A DNA stretch of 64,000 nt, taken from the NCBI RefSeq assembly GCF_001937195.1, contig NZ_MSDO01000017.1:186001-250000 (forward strand), written 5' to 3'. Origin of the DNA: Salinicola socius (GTDB lineage Bacteria > Pseudomonadota > Gammaproteobacteria > Pseudomonadales > Halomonadaceae). A program made the position numbers and the translations under genes. This document shows positions 18,519 through 30,011 of the stretch, piece after piece (position 1 is the first letter of the stretch; each line of letters opens with the position of its first letter). The notes under the pieces were generated by a model. That model was not told the origin of the DNA. It worked only from the letters and a program-made list of their open reading frames with translations, and made no database searches.

Positions 18519-18558
18519 AAGCCCGCAATGGCTCTTTGACAGCCAGGGTGGGCTTTTT
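18519..18558 (+). terminator. rho-independent terminator of the efe operon
   Basis: A nested hairpin (outer AAGCCC / GGGCTT, inner TGGCT / AGCCA) is followed by TTTTT at 18554-18558, about 20 bp after the last efe gene. Confidence 0.7.
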
Positions 18559-18636
18559 AACTGGGCCGGCTGACCGCCGGCCCCGTTCGTTCGGCGCCGC
18601 CGTTCGAATGCTGTCCGCCATCGCGTCGGAACCGGT

Positions 18637-19884
18637 TCATGCCGTCCGCGCCGCCTTCACACGCTGACGGTCCTCTTCCAGCGTCAGTCCGATATCGAAG
18701 CGCTTGACGAGCCGTTCACGATGTTCGTCGACGAGGCGCTTGACGCGGTTGTCCCCGATCGCCCCCAGCGCGCTCAGTGCCTTCTGCAGGCGAATGCCGA
18801 CCTCTACCGTCGCGGCGCCGTCGCGAGCGATGGGAGTGAAGAAATCCTCGAACAGGTCTTTCGTTTGTAATGCCTCGACATACACATGCCGGACCGGCTG
18901 GTCCGACTCGTCGATACCGCCCTCGGCATGCCGTACCCACGGCGTCAGCACCCGAACGCCGCAGCCGATGATGTCGATCGCCGTACCGGGGTCGTTGATT
19001 CCCGGCGATAACGCTCTCGACGCCACCTCCGCCAGCACGATGATGCCGAATCGCGGATCCTCCTCGAAACGCCGCGACGGACTGATCGTGAAGGCCTCGG
19101 CAATCTTCTCGGCACGCGTCTCGTCCAGCGTGGGCGTCGACGCCAGCACTTTGGTCATGTCGAGGAACGTTCCCGGCAATGCCTGCACGTAGATGGCATG
19201 TCCCAGATCCTCGGCCAGCGAATCCAGTAGCGGCATGTCGATGTGCTGAAGATAACCCACCTTGCCGGCACGAACCGGCTCGAGCCCTTCCGGCACCGTG
19301 GAAGGCATCGCCTGGCCACCCAGATAGGGTTGATCCATGCGCCCTTCGAGCGCTTTCCTGGCCGCCGTTTCCACTTTGTCGATGGTGTCTCGCACCCGAC
19401 CCAGCCGAGTCAGATATCCGGCCCACTTGATCAACTGGTAGACCGTCATCACGATGACGACGAGCGTCGCCGCGAACAGCAGTGTCCGGCCATCCTCATC
19501 GTAGATGCCGGCCGCCAGTGCAATGATTCCGACCAGACTGAACAGGAACGCGCCGATGAAGGTTGCCAGCGTGTTCTGTGTCACGCGGTCCTCGATCAGC
19601 AGAAGGTTGGCTCGCGGACTGACGTTACTGGTCGCCGAACCGTAGGCCGTCACCATCGCGCCGAGCGAGAACGTGGTCACCGCCAGCATGCTCGAGGCGA
19701 TGATATTGAGAATGCTGTCCACCGCGCGGGCGCCGATGCTGACCACCGACGGCACGTCCAGCCAGGGCGTCACCAGCCAGGCGACCAGTGCCGTGACCAC
19801 GCCGCCCAACGAAAAGAGCGTCGCGCGGTACCACAAAGAGCGGCGCAGCTGACGCCACACCCATTGAAAGCGCCCCATTAACAT
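18637..19884 (-). CDS. DUF2254 family inner-membrane protein
   Basis: A 415-residue protein with about four membrane spans in the first 150 residues and a long cytoplasmic C-terminal part. The SRALSPGINDPGTA block (about residues 285-300) is characteristic of DUF2254. No biochemical function is established. ATG 19882-19884 was chosen; a GTG nine codons upstream has no good ribosome site. It converges on the efe operon and is divergent from the topoisomerase gene. Confidence 0.85.
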   Translation of the reverse strand: MLMGRFQWVWRQLRRSLWYRATLFSLGGVVTALVAWLVTPWLDVPSVVSIGARAVDSILNIIASSMLAVTTFSLGAMVTAYGSATSNVSPRANLLLIEDRVTQNTLATFIGAFLFSLVGIIALAAGIYDEDGRTLLFAATLVVIVMTVYQLIKWAGYLTRLGRVRDTIDKVETAARKALEGRMDQPYLGGQAMPSTVPEGLEPVRAGKVGYLQHIDMPLLDSLAEDLGHAIYVQALPGTFLDMTKVLASTPTLDETRAEKIAEAFTISPSRRFEEDPRFGIIVLAEVASRALSPGINDPGTAIDIIGCGVRVLTPWVRHAEGGIDESDQPVRHVYVEALQTKDLFEDFFTPIARDGAATVEVGIRLQKALSALGAIGDNRVKRLVDEHRERLVKRFDIGLTLEEDRQRVKAARTA

Positions 19885-20033
19885 ACGGTTCCCATCCCTG
19901 GACTGAATCACCCTCAGTCTACGCCAAACGGGCTATCGACGAGCCTTTTGCCGAGGCTGGTCTATTCTGATCGAACCTGTTCATCATGATGACGGACAGC
20001 ATCGACAATCGGTTTGGGCAAAAGGAGCTTGCC

Positions 20034-21044
20034 ATGACCAAGACGCCCCCACGGGTGGTGACCCGCCATCGTCGCGGCAAGGGCTTCACTTACCGTACAC
20101 CGGCCGGGACCACGCTGAGCGACGACGCCTGGCGCGACTGGATCCGGTCGCTCGCGATTCCACCTGCCTGGCGCGATGTCGAAATCGTGCTCGACAAACG
20201 CCACCACATTCATGCCACCGGCCGCGACAGCGCCGGACGCAAGCAGTACATCTACAACGCCGAATGGCGCGAAAAGCGCGAGATTCTCAAGTTCGATCGG
20301 ATCGTCGAATTCGCCCGCCGCCTGACCCCCATGCGTCGCGTCACCGGCCAGCATCTCACCCTCGAGGGAATGCCTCGAGAGAAGGTGCTCGCCTGCATGG
20401 TGAGGCTGATCGACAGCGCCTACTTTCGCCCCGGGAGCGAGCGCTACCGGGAAGAGAACGAATCCTATGGCCTGACCACCATGCGCTCCAAACACCTGAC
20501 CATCGACGGCGACGAGCTGGTTTTCGATTATCAGGGCAAGAGCGGCCAGCAGCAGCATCGCGTGGTCGAGGATGAGCGCCTGGCCAGGATCGTCGGCGAG
20601 CTCGATGACATCCCTGGCTACGAAATCTTCAAGTACTTCGACGAAGACGGCCGCAAGGTGAGAGTCGACAGTCACGATCTCAACGATTACATCCACGAGG
20701 TCATGGGCGAGCGTTTCAGCGCCAAGGATTTTCGTACCTGGGCCGGCACGTCGATTGCCGCGCTGGCACTGGAGGAGCTCGGCCCCGGCGACAACGACAA
20801 GGTCAGCCAGAGCAACGTGCGCCAGGCGATCGAGCGGGTCGCCAAGACGCTGGGCAACACGCCGAGCATCGCCAAGGCGAGCTACATCGATCCGCGCGTG
20901 GTGGAAAGCTATCTCGACGGCCGGACACTGGACCATTTTCGCAAGCTGGTCGAGACCGAGCTGGATACCGATGACAAGCTCACCGGGCCGGACGAACGGG
21001 CCATTCTCAGGCTGCTGCAGAGCCGTCTGAAAACGTCAGGTTGA
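20034..21044 (+). CDS. DNA topoisomerase IB (poxvirus/bacterial type)
   Basis: A 336-residue bacterial type IB topoisomerase, which relaxes supercoils through a 3'-phosphotyrosyl intermediate. The active-site Tyr284 lies in KASYIDPRV. Further family blocks are YGLTTMRSKHL and FRTWAGTSIAA, carrying the conserved basic residues. Start ATG 20034 has AAAGGAGC; the in-frame ATG at 19986 lacks a site. The gene stands alone. The family is sporadic in bacteria and its physiological role is not settled. Confidence 0.92.
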   Translation: MTKTPPRVVTRHRRGKGFTYRTPAGTTLSDDAWRDWIRSLAIPPAWRDVEIVLDKRHHIHATGRDSAGRKQYIYNAEWREKREILKFDRIVEFARRLTPMRRVTGQHLTLEGMPREKVLACMVRLIDSAYFRPGSERYREENESYGLTTMRSKHLTIDGDELVFDYQGKSGQQQHRVVEDERLARIVGELDDIPGYEIFKYFDEDGRKVRVDSHDLNDYIHEVMGERFSAKDFRTWAGTSIAALALEELGPGDNDKVSQSNVRQAIERVAKTLGNTPSIAKASYIDPRVVESYLDGRTLDHFRKLVETELDTDDKLTGPDERAILRLLQSRLKTSG

Positions 21045-21153
21045 CGATCGCACCTTCACTCGTCGATTGATCTATCGACCTATCGGCAATCGACGTCACC
21101 AAGTCGCCGGTGCTAGAAAGGAGGTTTATCCTCGACCGCTGGTCGCCCATCGA

Positions 21154-21174
21154 CCGTCAACCGTCAACCGTCAA
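21154..21174 (+). repeat. 7-bp triplicate tandem repeat upstream of the lactonase gene
   Basis: Three perfect CCGTCAA copies end 19 bp before the downstream ATG, just ahead of its ribosome site AAGGAAA. Confidence 0.85.
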
Positions 21175-21192
21175 CCGCCCAAGGAAAGCCCC

Positions 21193-22266
21193 ATGAACCC
21201 AGCCGAGCCCTCGACCGATACTGTCGTCTACGTTGCCAATGCAGGGGATGGCACCATCGGCAGCTATCGCCTGGATCGCCAGACCGAACGGTTGCTGCCG
21301 CTGGCCACGACCGAAGCGGCCGAAAACGTGATGCCGCTGGCCGTGAGTCCGGACAGGCAGACGCTCTACGCCGCCATTCGCAGCGACCCGCTGCGGGTGC
21401 TGAGCTACCGTATCGAGGCGGGCACGGGCGCCTTGACCCCGCTCGGCAGCGGCGCGCTCTACGGCAGCATGGCCTACATCACCACCGACCGCTCCGGACG
21501 TTATCTGCTGGCCGCCTCCTATGGCGGCAACCTCGTCAGCGTCAGCCCTATCGACGGCAACGGTGTCGCCGGCGACGCCACCCAGACGCTGGAAACCGGC
21601 AGCCGGGCGCATGCGATCATGGCAACGCCGGACAATCACCACGTGTTCGCCACCAACCTGGGCGACGACCGTGTGGCCCAGTTCCATTTTGCCGACGGCG
21701 CCCTCGTTCCCAATGAAACGCCCGCCGCAGACACCGCCAGTGGCACCGGCCCGCGCCACTTCGTCTTCTCGCCCAATGGTCGGTTCGTCTACGTGCTGGG
21801 GGAGTTCGACGCGACGGTAACGACCTTCGCGCTGGATGCCGACGATGGCACGTTGTCTCGAGTCGCGGTCAGCCAGGGCCTGCCGGATACGCTCGAGCTG
21901 GCGCCGGGCATGCCTCGGGAAGAGATCCCCGCCGGTGACGATACGCCACGTGTGTGGGCGGCCGATCTTCATATCACCCCGGACGGTCGCTATCTTTACC
22001 TTTCCGAGCGCACCAGCAGCACCTTGAGCATATTGCGCGCCGACCCCGACTCAGGCGAGCTGCATCTCGTCGCCAATCAGCCGACCGTGAAGCAGCCGCG
22101 CGGCTTCGAGATCGATCCCACCGGCCGCTATCTGATCGCAGCCGGCGAGCTGAGCGATCATCTGGCGCTCTATCGCATCGACTCGGCGAGCGGAGCATTG
22201 ACGCACCTCAGCGACACACCGGTCGGCAGCAAGACCAACTGGGTGGAAATCGTCTCTCTCGGCTAG
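21193..22266 (+). CDS. pgl: 6-phosphogluconolactonase-like beta-propeller (lactonase family)
   Basis: A 357-residue seven-bladed propeller of the YbhE/Pgl lactonase family, with repeated blade signatures (VYVANAGDGTIGSYRLD, HFVFSPNGRFVYVLGE, LHITPDGRYLYLSER). Family members hydrolyse 6-phosphogluconolactone in the pentose phosphate or Entner-Doudoroff route, though some homologues have other lactone substrates. Start ATG 21193 has AAGGAAA. A strand of in-frame codons extends back to 21067 through a tandem repeat and is unlikely to be translated. No glycolytic partner genes are adjacent. Confidence 0.8.
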   Translation: MNPAEPSTDTVVYVANAGDGTIGSYRLDRQTERLLPLATTEAAENVMPLAVSPDRQTLYAAIRSDPLRVLSYRIEAGTGALTPLGSGALYGSMAYITTDRSGRYLLAASYGGNLVSVSPIDGNGVAGDATQTLETGSRAHAIMATPDNHHVFATNLGDDRVAQFHFADGALVPNETPAADTASGTGPRHFVFSPNGRFVYVLGEFDATVTTFALDADDGTLSRVAVSQGLPDTLELAPGMPREEIPAGDDTPRVWAADLHITPDGRYLYLSERTSSTLSILRADPDSGELHLVANQPTVKQPRGFEIDPTGRYLIAAGELSDHLALYRIDSASGALTHLSDTPVGSKTNWVEIVSLG

Positions 22267-24833
<2,567 letters not shown>

Positions 24834-24839
24834 TCGGCG

Positions 24840-24864
24840 ACCGGCTCGGGACTCCCGAGCCGGT
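24840..24864 (+). terminator. hairpin directly after icd
   Basis: An 11-bp perfect stem (ACCGGCTCGGG / CCCGAGCCGGT) with a 3-nt loop begins 7 bp after the icd stop. It lacks a U-run and may act as an RNA 3'-end stabiliser in front of the stronger terminator downstream. Confidence 0.5.
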
Positions 24865-24908
24865 GCCAGCGCTGTCCGCCCTGCTTCGGCAGCGGCGGAG
24901 TCAAAAAG

Positions 24909-24941
24909 AAACGGGCCCGTGCCAATGGCACGGGCCCGTTT
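24909..24941. terminator. bidirectional terminator between icd and cstA
   Basis: A 15-bp perfect stem (AAACGGGCCCGTGCC and its complement) with an AAT loop is bordered by a TCAAAAAGAAA run on one side and TTTGATT on the other. It can serve both convergent genes. Confidence 0.75.
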
Positions 24942-24959
24942 GATTGCGCTTGGGAGACT

Positions 24960-26456
24960 TTACCAAAAACGCGATATCGACAATAAACTCGTTGCCAGCA
25001 ATCCGGTCGCCTTACCATTCTGGTAGGTCGGCACTTCCGGCTCGTCAACGGCAAAGATGCCGCCGCTCAGGCGGCGCACCCGCTTCATGAACAGGGCGAT
25101 GCAGATCAGCGTGCCAATGGCGGCAACGACATAGCTGGTCTGCAACGACAGACCGAACCCGATTGGCGCGTAGGCCAGATAGGTGAAGGTCGCCATGGTC
25201 ATGAAGGTCGCCGGAATCGACGTGATGAGGTGCGGCTTGCGCGCCAGTACCAGATACATGGTGGCGACCCACAGGGCGATGACCGCCGTGGTCTGGTTGG
25301 CCCAGGAAAAGTAGCGCCACAGCAGCGTGAAGTCCATGTGCGTCAGCGCGTAGGAAACCACGAACAGCGGTGCGGCGATGAATATGCGCTTGACGATGGG
25401 ACGCTGGTCGATCTTCAGGTAGTCGGCAATGATCATGCGCGCGCTGCGGAAAGCCGTATCGCCCGAGGTGATCGGTAGCACGATGACACCGAGAATTGCC
25501 AGCGTTCCGCCGATGGCGCCGAGCATGGTGGTCGACACTTCACTGACCACCGCGGCAGGGCCGCCGGCCGCGAGCACGTCGGACAGTGACTGGTCGCCAT
25601 GGAACAGGCTCATCGCAGCCGCCGCCCAGATCATCGCGATGACGCCTTCGGTGATCATCATGCCGTAGAAGATCTTGCGGCCATTGCCCTCGTTCTCTGT
25701 CGTCCGCGAAATGATCGGCGTCTGGGTGGCGTGAAAACCGGAGAGCGCACCACAGGAGATGGTCAGGAACAGCAGCGGGAAGATCGGAGCACCCTGTGGA
25801 TGCATATTCTGGAAAGAGAGTTCGGGGATCGGCGCGCCGGTGAAGATCATGCCGAGCCCGATACCCAACGCACTGAACAGCAACAGCGCGCCGAAATAGG
25901 GATAGATGCGCCCGATCACCTTGTCGATCGGCAGCAGCGTTGCCAGCAGATAGTAGGCGAAGATCACCATCGTGATCAGCGTGATCGACAGCGGCGTCAT
26001 GTTGGCCAGCAGCGCCGCCGGCGAGGTGACGAAAACGGTGCCGACCAACAGCAGCAGCAGGATGGCGAAACCGTTGACGACGTGCTTCATCACCTTGCCC
26101 AGGAACTTGCCCGCCAGCTGCGGCAGGTGAGCGCCGTGATTACGGATCGAGATCATGCCGGTGAGATAGTCATGCACCGCGCCCGCAAAGATGCAGCCGA
26201 TCACGATCCAGATGAACGCCACCGGACCGTAAAGGGCGCCCAGGATCGGGCCGAAGATGGGGCCAACGCCAGCGATATTGAGAAGCTGGATCAACGAGTT
26301 ACGCGTCGTATTCATTGGCACGTAGTCGATGTTGTCGCGCATGGTAAACGCGGGCGTGCGTCGCTTGCGATCGGTGACGAATACGCGTTCCACGAATTTG
26401 CCATACGTGAAGTAGCCCGCTATCAATAGCAGGATCGATCCAATGAATGTAATCAT
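24960..26456 (-). CDS. cstA: CstA family carbon-starvation/pyruvate-type transporter
   Basis: A 498-residue polytopic membrane protein of the short CstA type. Family blocks include RTPAFTMRDNIDYVPMN near residue 33, GPIFGPILGALYGPVAF near 65, GALSGFHATQTPIISRT near 230 and PITSGDTAFRSARM near 326. CstA-family proteins import pyruvate or peptides under carbon limitation. A good promoter lies about 115 bp upstream. It converges on icd across a bidirectional terminator. The exact substrate is not determinable here. Confidence 0.9.
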   Translation of the reverse strand: MITFIGSILLLIAGYFTYGKFVERVFVTDRKRRTPAFTMRDNIDYVPMNTTRNSLIQLLNIAGVGPIFGPILGALYGPVAFIWIVIGCIFAGAVHDYLTGMISIRNHGAHLPQLAGKFLGKVMKHVVNGFAILLLLLVGTVFVTSPAALLANMTPLSITLITMVIFAYYLLATLLPIDKVIGRIYPYFGALLLFSALGIGLGMIFTGAPIPELSFQNMHPQGAPIFPLLFLTISCGALSGFHATQTPIISRTTENEGNGRKIFYGMMITEGVIAMIWAAAAMSLFHGDQSLSDVLAAGGPAAVVSEVSTTMLGAIGGTLAILGVIVLPITSGDTAFRSARMIIADYLKIDQRPIVKRIFIAAPLFVVSYALTHMDFTLLWRYFSWANQTTAVIALWVATMYLVLARKPHLITSIPATFMTMATFTYLAYAPIGFGLSLQTSYVVAAIGTLICIALFMKRVRRLSGGIFAVDEPEVPTYQNGKATGLLATSLLSISRFW

Positions 26457-26577
26457 CTAGGGCCCCTGGAGCGATGAGGACGCCTTGTGGGCATCCGGCA
26501 GGTACTGTGATCCGGCAGGCGCTTTCATCCTGCAGGTACGTGGACAGGTGCGTGGCGAACCACGCGTTCGCGGTCTG

Positions 26578-26606
26578 ATTATCCGCGCCAATTTACGAAA
26601 GGTCAA
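26578..26606 (-). promoter_or_regulatory. sigma70-type promoter of cstA
   Basis: On the minus strand TTGACC (26606-26601) and GATAAT (26583-26578) are separated by exactly 17 bp, giving 5 of 6 matches in each hexamer. The predicted leader is about 115 nt. Confidence 0.7.
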
Positions 26607-26713
26607 ATAATTACATTTAGACTTTAGTGGCGGATTCGGCCCCGAGGCGCTTGCCGGGTCTCGCCTTGTCCCGCATGCTGACGCCTTTCCCGTCACATCG
26701 GGTAACCGCTTCG

Positions 26714-27517
26714 ATGATCAAGACATATGTTTCCTTACTCTCGGCGCCTCTTGTCGACTCCCTGACCTCGAGAGCCGTAACGGCTGCCATCGTGATATCG
26801 ATGTCGATCTTTCCCGCGGTCGCGTCGACACCACCGCCCTCTCCCGATCTTCTGGCTCGTGCCGATGTGGTGTATCAACCCACCGCGACATCCCTCGAGC
26901 AGCTCGCCCCGGACGCCGATCCCGACGTCATCGCCCTGGGTCTTGCCACCATGCAGTGCGCCCAGCGCCACGGCGTGGGCGAAGCTGCGCAGCGCCTGGC
27001 GATCATCGATTACAGCCGCTCCTCGCAGACACCACGCCTGTGGGTTTTCGACCTCGCCCGGCACAAGCTGCTATACCGTGAAGTCGTGGCCCACGGGCAA
27101 GGTTCCGGGGGCGACGTTCCCGATCGATTTTCCAATCAGGAAGGCTCGCACGCCTCGAGCCTGGGTCTGTTCGTGACGCGTCGGACCTACGAGGGCAAGA
27201 ACGGCTACTCGTTGCGTATGGATGGGCTCGAGCCCGGCTTCAACGATGCCGCCATGAGCCGCGCGATCGTGATGCACGGCGCCGATTACGTCGATCCTGG
27301 CATCGCCGAGCGTCAGGGACGACTCGGACGTAGCTGGGGATGCCCCGCTCTGCGTCCCGGCGTCGCAGGGGATGTCATCGACGTGCTCAAGGAGGGCCAG
27401 TTCATCTTCTCCTACTATCCCGAACGGGAATGGCTGATGAATTCGGCGCTGGCGCAGTGCGCTCAGGCCCGCGTCGAGCAACAGGACACCGCCGAGTATT
27501 TCCTCGGCACGCGCTGA
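26714..27517 (+). CDS. murein L,D-transpeptidase catalytic domain protein (YkuD_2 type)
   Basis: A 267-residue exported protein of the YkuD_2 family. After a hydrophobic leader, the C-terminal catalytic block runs from VMHGADYVDPG to SWGCPALRPG, with catalytic Cys210. Such enzymes form or trim L,D-crosslinks or attach residues to peptidoglycan in the periplasm. The start is uncertain: ATG 26714 gives a leader with cleavage near AVA-S, while in-frame codons continue to 26627 with no ribosome site. A second, unrelated-subfamily L,D-transpeptidase gene follows 183 bp downstream. Confidence 0.82.
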   Translation: MIKTYVSLLSAPLVDSLTSRAVTAAIVISMSIFPAVASTPPPSPDLLARADVVYQPTATSLEQLAPDADPDVIALGLATMQCAQRHGVGEAAQRLAIIDYSRSSQTPRLWVFDLARHKLLYREVVAHGQGSGGDVPDRFSNQEGSHASSLGLFVTRRTYEGKNGYSLRMDGLEPGFNDAAMSRAIVMHGADYVDPGIAERQGRLGRSWGCPALRPGVAGDVIDVLKEGQFIFSYYPEREWLMNSALAQCAQARVEQQDTAEYFLGTR

Positions 27518-27700
27518 TCAAGCCTCGCCTTTATCGAGTGCAGGAGGGGGCGCGCACGACGTCGATAGCGAGTACCCTGTTCATGGCAGTCACCCCATCG
27601 TTGGCGGCCGCCCCACCAACAGCAGCCACCGATCCCGGCAGTGGGGACGACGTGAATCGAGAATGCGTCGTTCTGCGGCGCGTCGGTCGAGGGAGTCAGC

Positions 27701-28807
27701 ATGTCACGCACGGCAATTACACTGCTGCTATTGATCGTCACCCTGCTGGTGTCGCCAGCGAGCTTCGCCGTGCCCTACTGGGGCGAGAAACAGTCAAGCC
27801 CTGTCGATACGCCGATCGATCAGCTTCCTCCCGGCGCCTGGATCTGGGGTGGCGATAACAGGCATGCCGGCCCGATGGCCGTCGTCGTCAGCCTCACCGA
27901 GCAGCGCGCCTACGTCTATCGCAACGGGATCCTCATCGGCGTGACGAGCATCAGTACCGGTCGCGAGGGTTACGAGACGCCGACCGGCGTCTTTACCGTG
28001 CTCCAGAAGGACAAGGACCACTACTCCAATCTCTACGGCAATGCACCGATGCCGTATCAGCAACGCCTGACCTGGGACGGCGTGGCGCTGCATGCCGGCG
28101 GGCTGCCCGGTTACCCGGAATCCCACGGCTGCGTCCACTTGCCGACCGAATTCGCTCGCCTGTTGTTCGATGCTTCCAACCTGGGCATGACGGTGGTCGT
28201 GGCGGAGGCGGGCCAGGCGCCGATCTCCGTGGTTCACCCGGGACCATTGAGCCCCATCGATGCCCATACTGGCAGTGGTGTCGAGATTCCTCTGCTGGAC
28301 AGTGGCAGCAGCTGGCGCTGGGCCATGGACCCTCCTTCCGAAGGCCCGGTCTCGATGGTTCTCAGCCGTAGCGATCGCCTGATCGTGGTCTATCGCAATG
28401 GCGTCGAGATTGGCCGTTCGCGCGTCGAGATCGGCAGCCCCGATAGGGTGACGGGTACGCGCGCCTATATCGTCGAAGGCCATTTCCATCCACCGCCGGC
28501 TCGAGAGAGCGATGAAATGCCCCTGCGTACTCTTCCCATGCCGACCTGGATTGCGATTGGCGTACCCGGCTACGAAAGCACTGCCGGCCATCCTGTCTCG
28601 ACCAGCCTCGTCAATCAGGTGGTCGTGCCCGATGGTTTCAAGCGGAAGGTGTTACCTCTGCTGGAACCCGGCACCGTGCTGGTCGCGACCGATGCCCATC
28701 TCACCGCGGAAAATAGCGGTGAGCCTATCCGGGTGATCGATAGCGTCGGCCCCCGTAGCTGGCTCGATGATGCCGTGACGCTGCCCCCATCCGCCGCCGA
28801 CCGCTGA
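27701..28807 (+). CDS. YkuD-family L,D-transpeptidase with a degenerate second YkuD-like half
   Basis: A 368-residue exported protein (signal peptide to about residue 23, SFA-V). The N-terminal half is a canonical YkuD domain with His131 in HAGGLPGYP and SHGCVH carrying catalytic Cys144. The C-terminal half repeats the same plan (MVLSRSDRLIVVYRNGVEIG mirrors VVVSLTEQRAYVYRNGILIG, and IGVPGYESTAGHPVS mirrors the catalytic loop) but has lost the catalytic Cys. It looks like an internal duplication with one dead copy. Start ATG has GAGGGAG upstream. Confidence 0.86.
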   Translation: MSRTAITLLLLIVTLLVSPASFAVPYWGEKQSSPVDTPIDQLPPGAWIWGGDNRHAGPMAVVVSLTEQRAYVYRNGILIGVTSISTGREGYETPTGVFTVLQKDKDHYSNLYGNAPMPYQQRLTWDGVALHAGGLPGYPESHGCVHLPTEFARLLFDASNLGMTVVVAEAGQAPISVVHPGPLSPIDAHTGSGVEIPLLDSGSSWRWAMDPPSEGPVSMVLSRSDRLIVVYRNGVEIGRSRVEIGSPDRVTGTRAYIVEGHFHPPPARESDEMPLRTLPMPTWIAIGVPGYESTAGHPVSTSLVNQVVVPDGFKRKVLPLLEPGTVLVATDAHLTAENSGEPIRVIDSVGPRSWLDDAVTLPPSAADR

Positions 28808-28866
28808 CGCCGGCAGGCATCCCCGCTCGTCCTGGGGTGCGTCACACTGTGCGACATTTATCCGCT

Positions 28867-28894
28867 ATGACATTCATCGCGGGTAGCCTATGTT
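28867..28894 (+). promoter_or_regulatory. possible promoter of the uspA-type gene
   Basis: ATGACA (28867-28872) and TATGTT (28889-28894) are spaced 16 bp apart, roughly 100 bp before the universal stress protein start. The match is moderate. Confidence 0.35.
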
Positions 28895-28995
28895 GAGAGT
28901 CGAAAGGCGACTCGGCTCGCCGCAGCGACAGGCAATCAGCAACCAGGCGGTACCCGAGCGCTTCCATTCGATGCTTTCACGATTGCGAGGTGTCC

Positions 28996-29499
28996 ATGTT
29001 CAAGTCTCTGCTGGTCCCCATCGATGGTTCCGAGGACTCCCATATCGCGCTCAACGTTGCCTGCCAGTTGGCAGCACCGGTTCAGGGCAAGCTGTATCTG
29101 CTCAACGTTCGCGACCCTTACCCACAACTGCATAAGGGCGAACTGCTCAGCGTGGAAGCAGCGATCAAGGCGGCTTCGGTGGATACCGCCGATCGCGAGG
29201 GTCACGCCATAATCGATGCCGCGCTCGATACGCTACCCTCCTTCCCCGGCTATAACGGGGAGTTCGATACGCTCGTCAAGCAGGGTTCGCCGGCACGCAT
29301 GATCGTCTCCGAAGCCGAACGGCTGGGCGTCGATGCCATCGTGATGGGCAGCCGGGGCATGGGGCAGTTCAAAGGGCTGATGATCGGCAGCGTGTCGCAC
29401 AAGGTGACCCATGTTGCCAACTGTCGTGTTATCTGCGTACACGAGACTCCGCATCGGCATGCAACTCAGGCACCCCACGAGTTCGTCGACTTCGACTGA
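28996..29499 (+). CDS. universal stress protein, UspA family
   Basis: A 167-residue single-domain Usp protein. The start LLVPIDGSEDS and the ATP-binding GSRGMGQFKGLMIGSVSHKV segment (GxxG-x9-GS pattern) are intact, so nucleotide binding is likely. ATG 28996 with GAGGTG upstream was preferred to the GTG two codons earlier. It probably acts in stress adaptation; a DksA-like zinc finger gene lies next to it. Confidence 0.9.
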   Translation: MFKSLLVPIDGSEDSHIALNVACQLAAPVQGKLYLLNVRDPYPQLHKGELLSVEAAIKAASVDTADREGHAIIDAALDTLPSFPGYNGEFDTLVKQGSPARMIVSEAERLGVDAIVMGSRGMGQFKGLMIGSVSHKVTHVANCRVICVHETPHRHATQAPHEFVDFD

Positions 29500-29621
29500 T
29501 CTTCGGCGACAGCCCGGCATTGCCGTCATGGCGAGCTTGCGGGACTTGCGCATCGCCACCATGCTGAATGGACTCGGAGAGCCTCAAGCGCTCTCGAAGG
29601 ACGCCCATAAGGAGGCATTCC

Positions 29622-29891
29622 ATGGCTAGCGGTTGGGCAAAGGACGGCGCGGTGCAGGAGCAGATCGACAGCACCGTCGAAGATGGCATCGAGCAGGCGC
29701 GCCAGCGGCTGCGAAACCAGGGCCCCAGTCTGACGATCTGTGAAGAGTGCGAGGCTCCGATCCCGGAGGCCCGCCGTCAGGCGGTGCCCGGCGTTCGCCT
29801 GTGCATCGACTGTCAGGCGGAAGCGGACCGCCATCAGACCCATCACGCCAACTACAATCGTCGCGGCAGCAAGGATAGCCAGTTGCGTTAG
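29622..29891 (+). CDS. DksA/TraR family C4-type zinc finger protein (YbiI-like)
   Basis: An 89-residue protein with the four-cysteine zinc finger CEEC-x17-CIDC near residues 41-65, typical of short DksA/TraR proteins such as E. coli YbiI (88 aa). A strong ATAAGGAGG site precedes ATG 29622. It lacks the long coiled coil of true DksA, so binding to the RNA polymerase secondary channel is uncertain. Confidence 0.87.
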   Translation: MASGWAKDGAVQEQIDSTVEDGIEQARQRLRNQGPSLTICEECEAPIPEARRQAVPGVRLCIDCQAEADRHQTHHANYNRRGSKDSQLR

Positions 29892-30011
29892 CGACCAGAC
29901 TCCCATGCCAACACGATCGGCTGGCACGGTGTGCCGGGCATCGGCCAAGGGTGATGATAGAATCATCGGATCGCTGTCACAGCCTGCCGAGCGCTGAAGG
30001 AGTCCGACCTC

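Noticed and set aside
21110-21135. Shine-Dalgarno-like GAAAGGAGGTTT before the lactonase gene
   Set aside because: No start codon at a usable distance; the lactonase has its own site further downstream.
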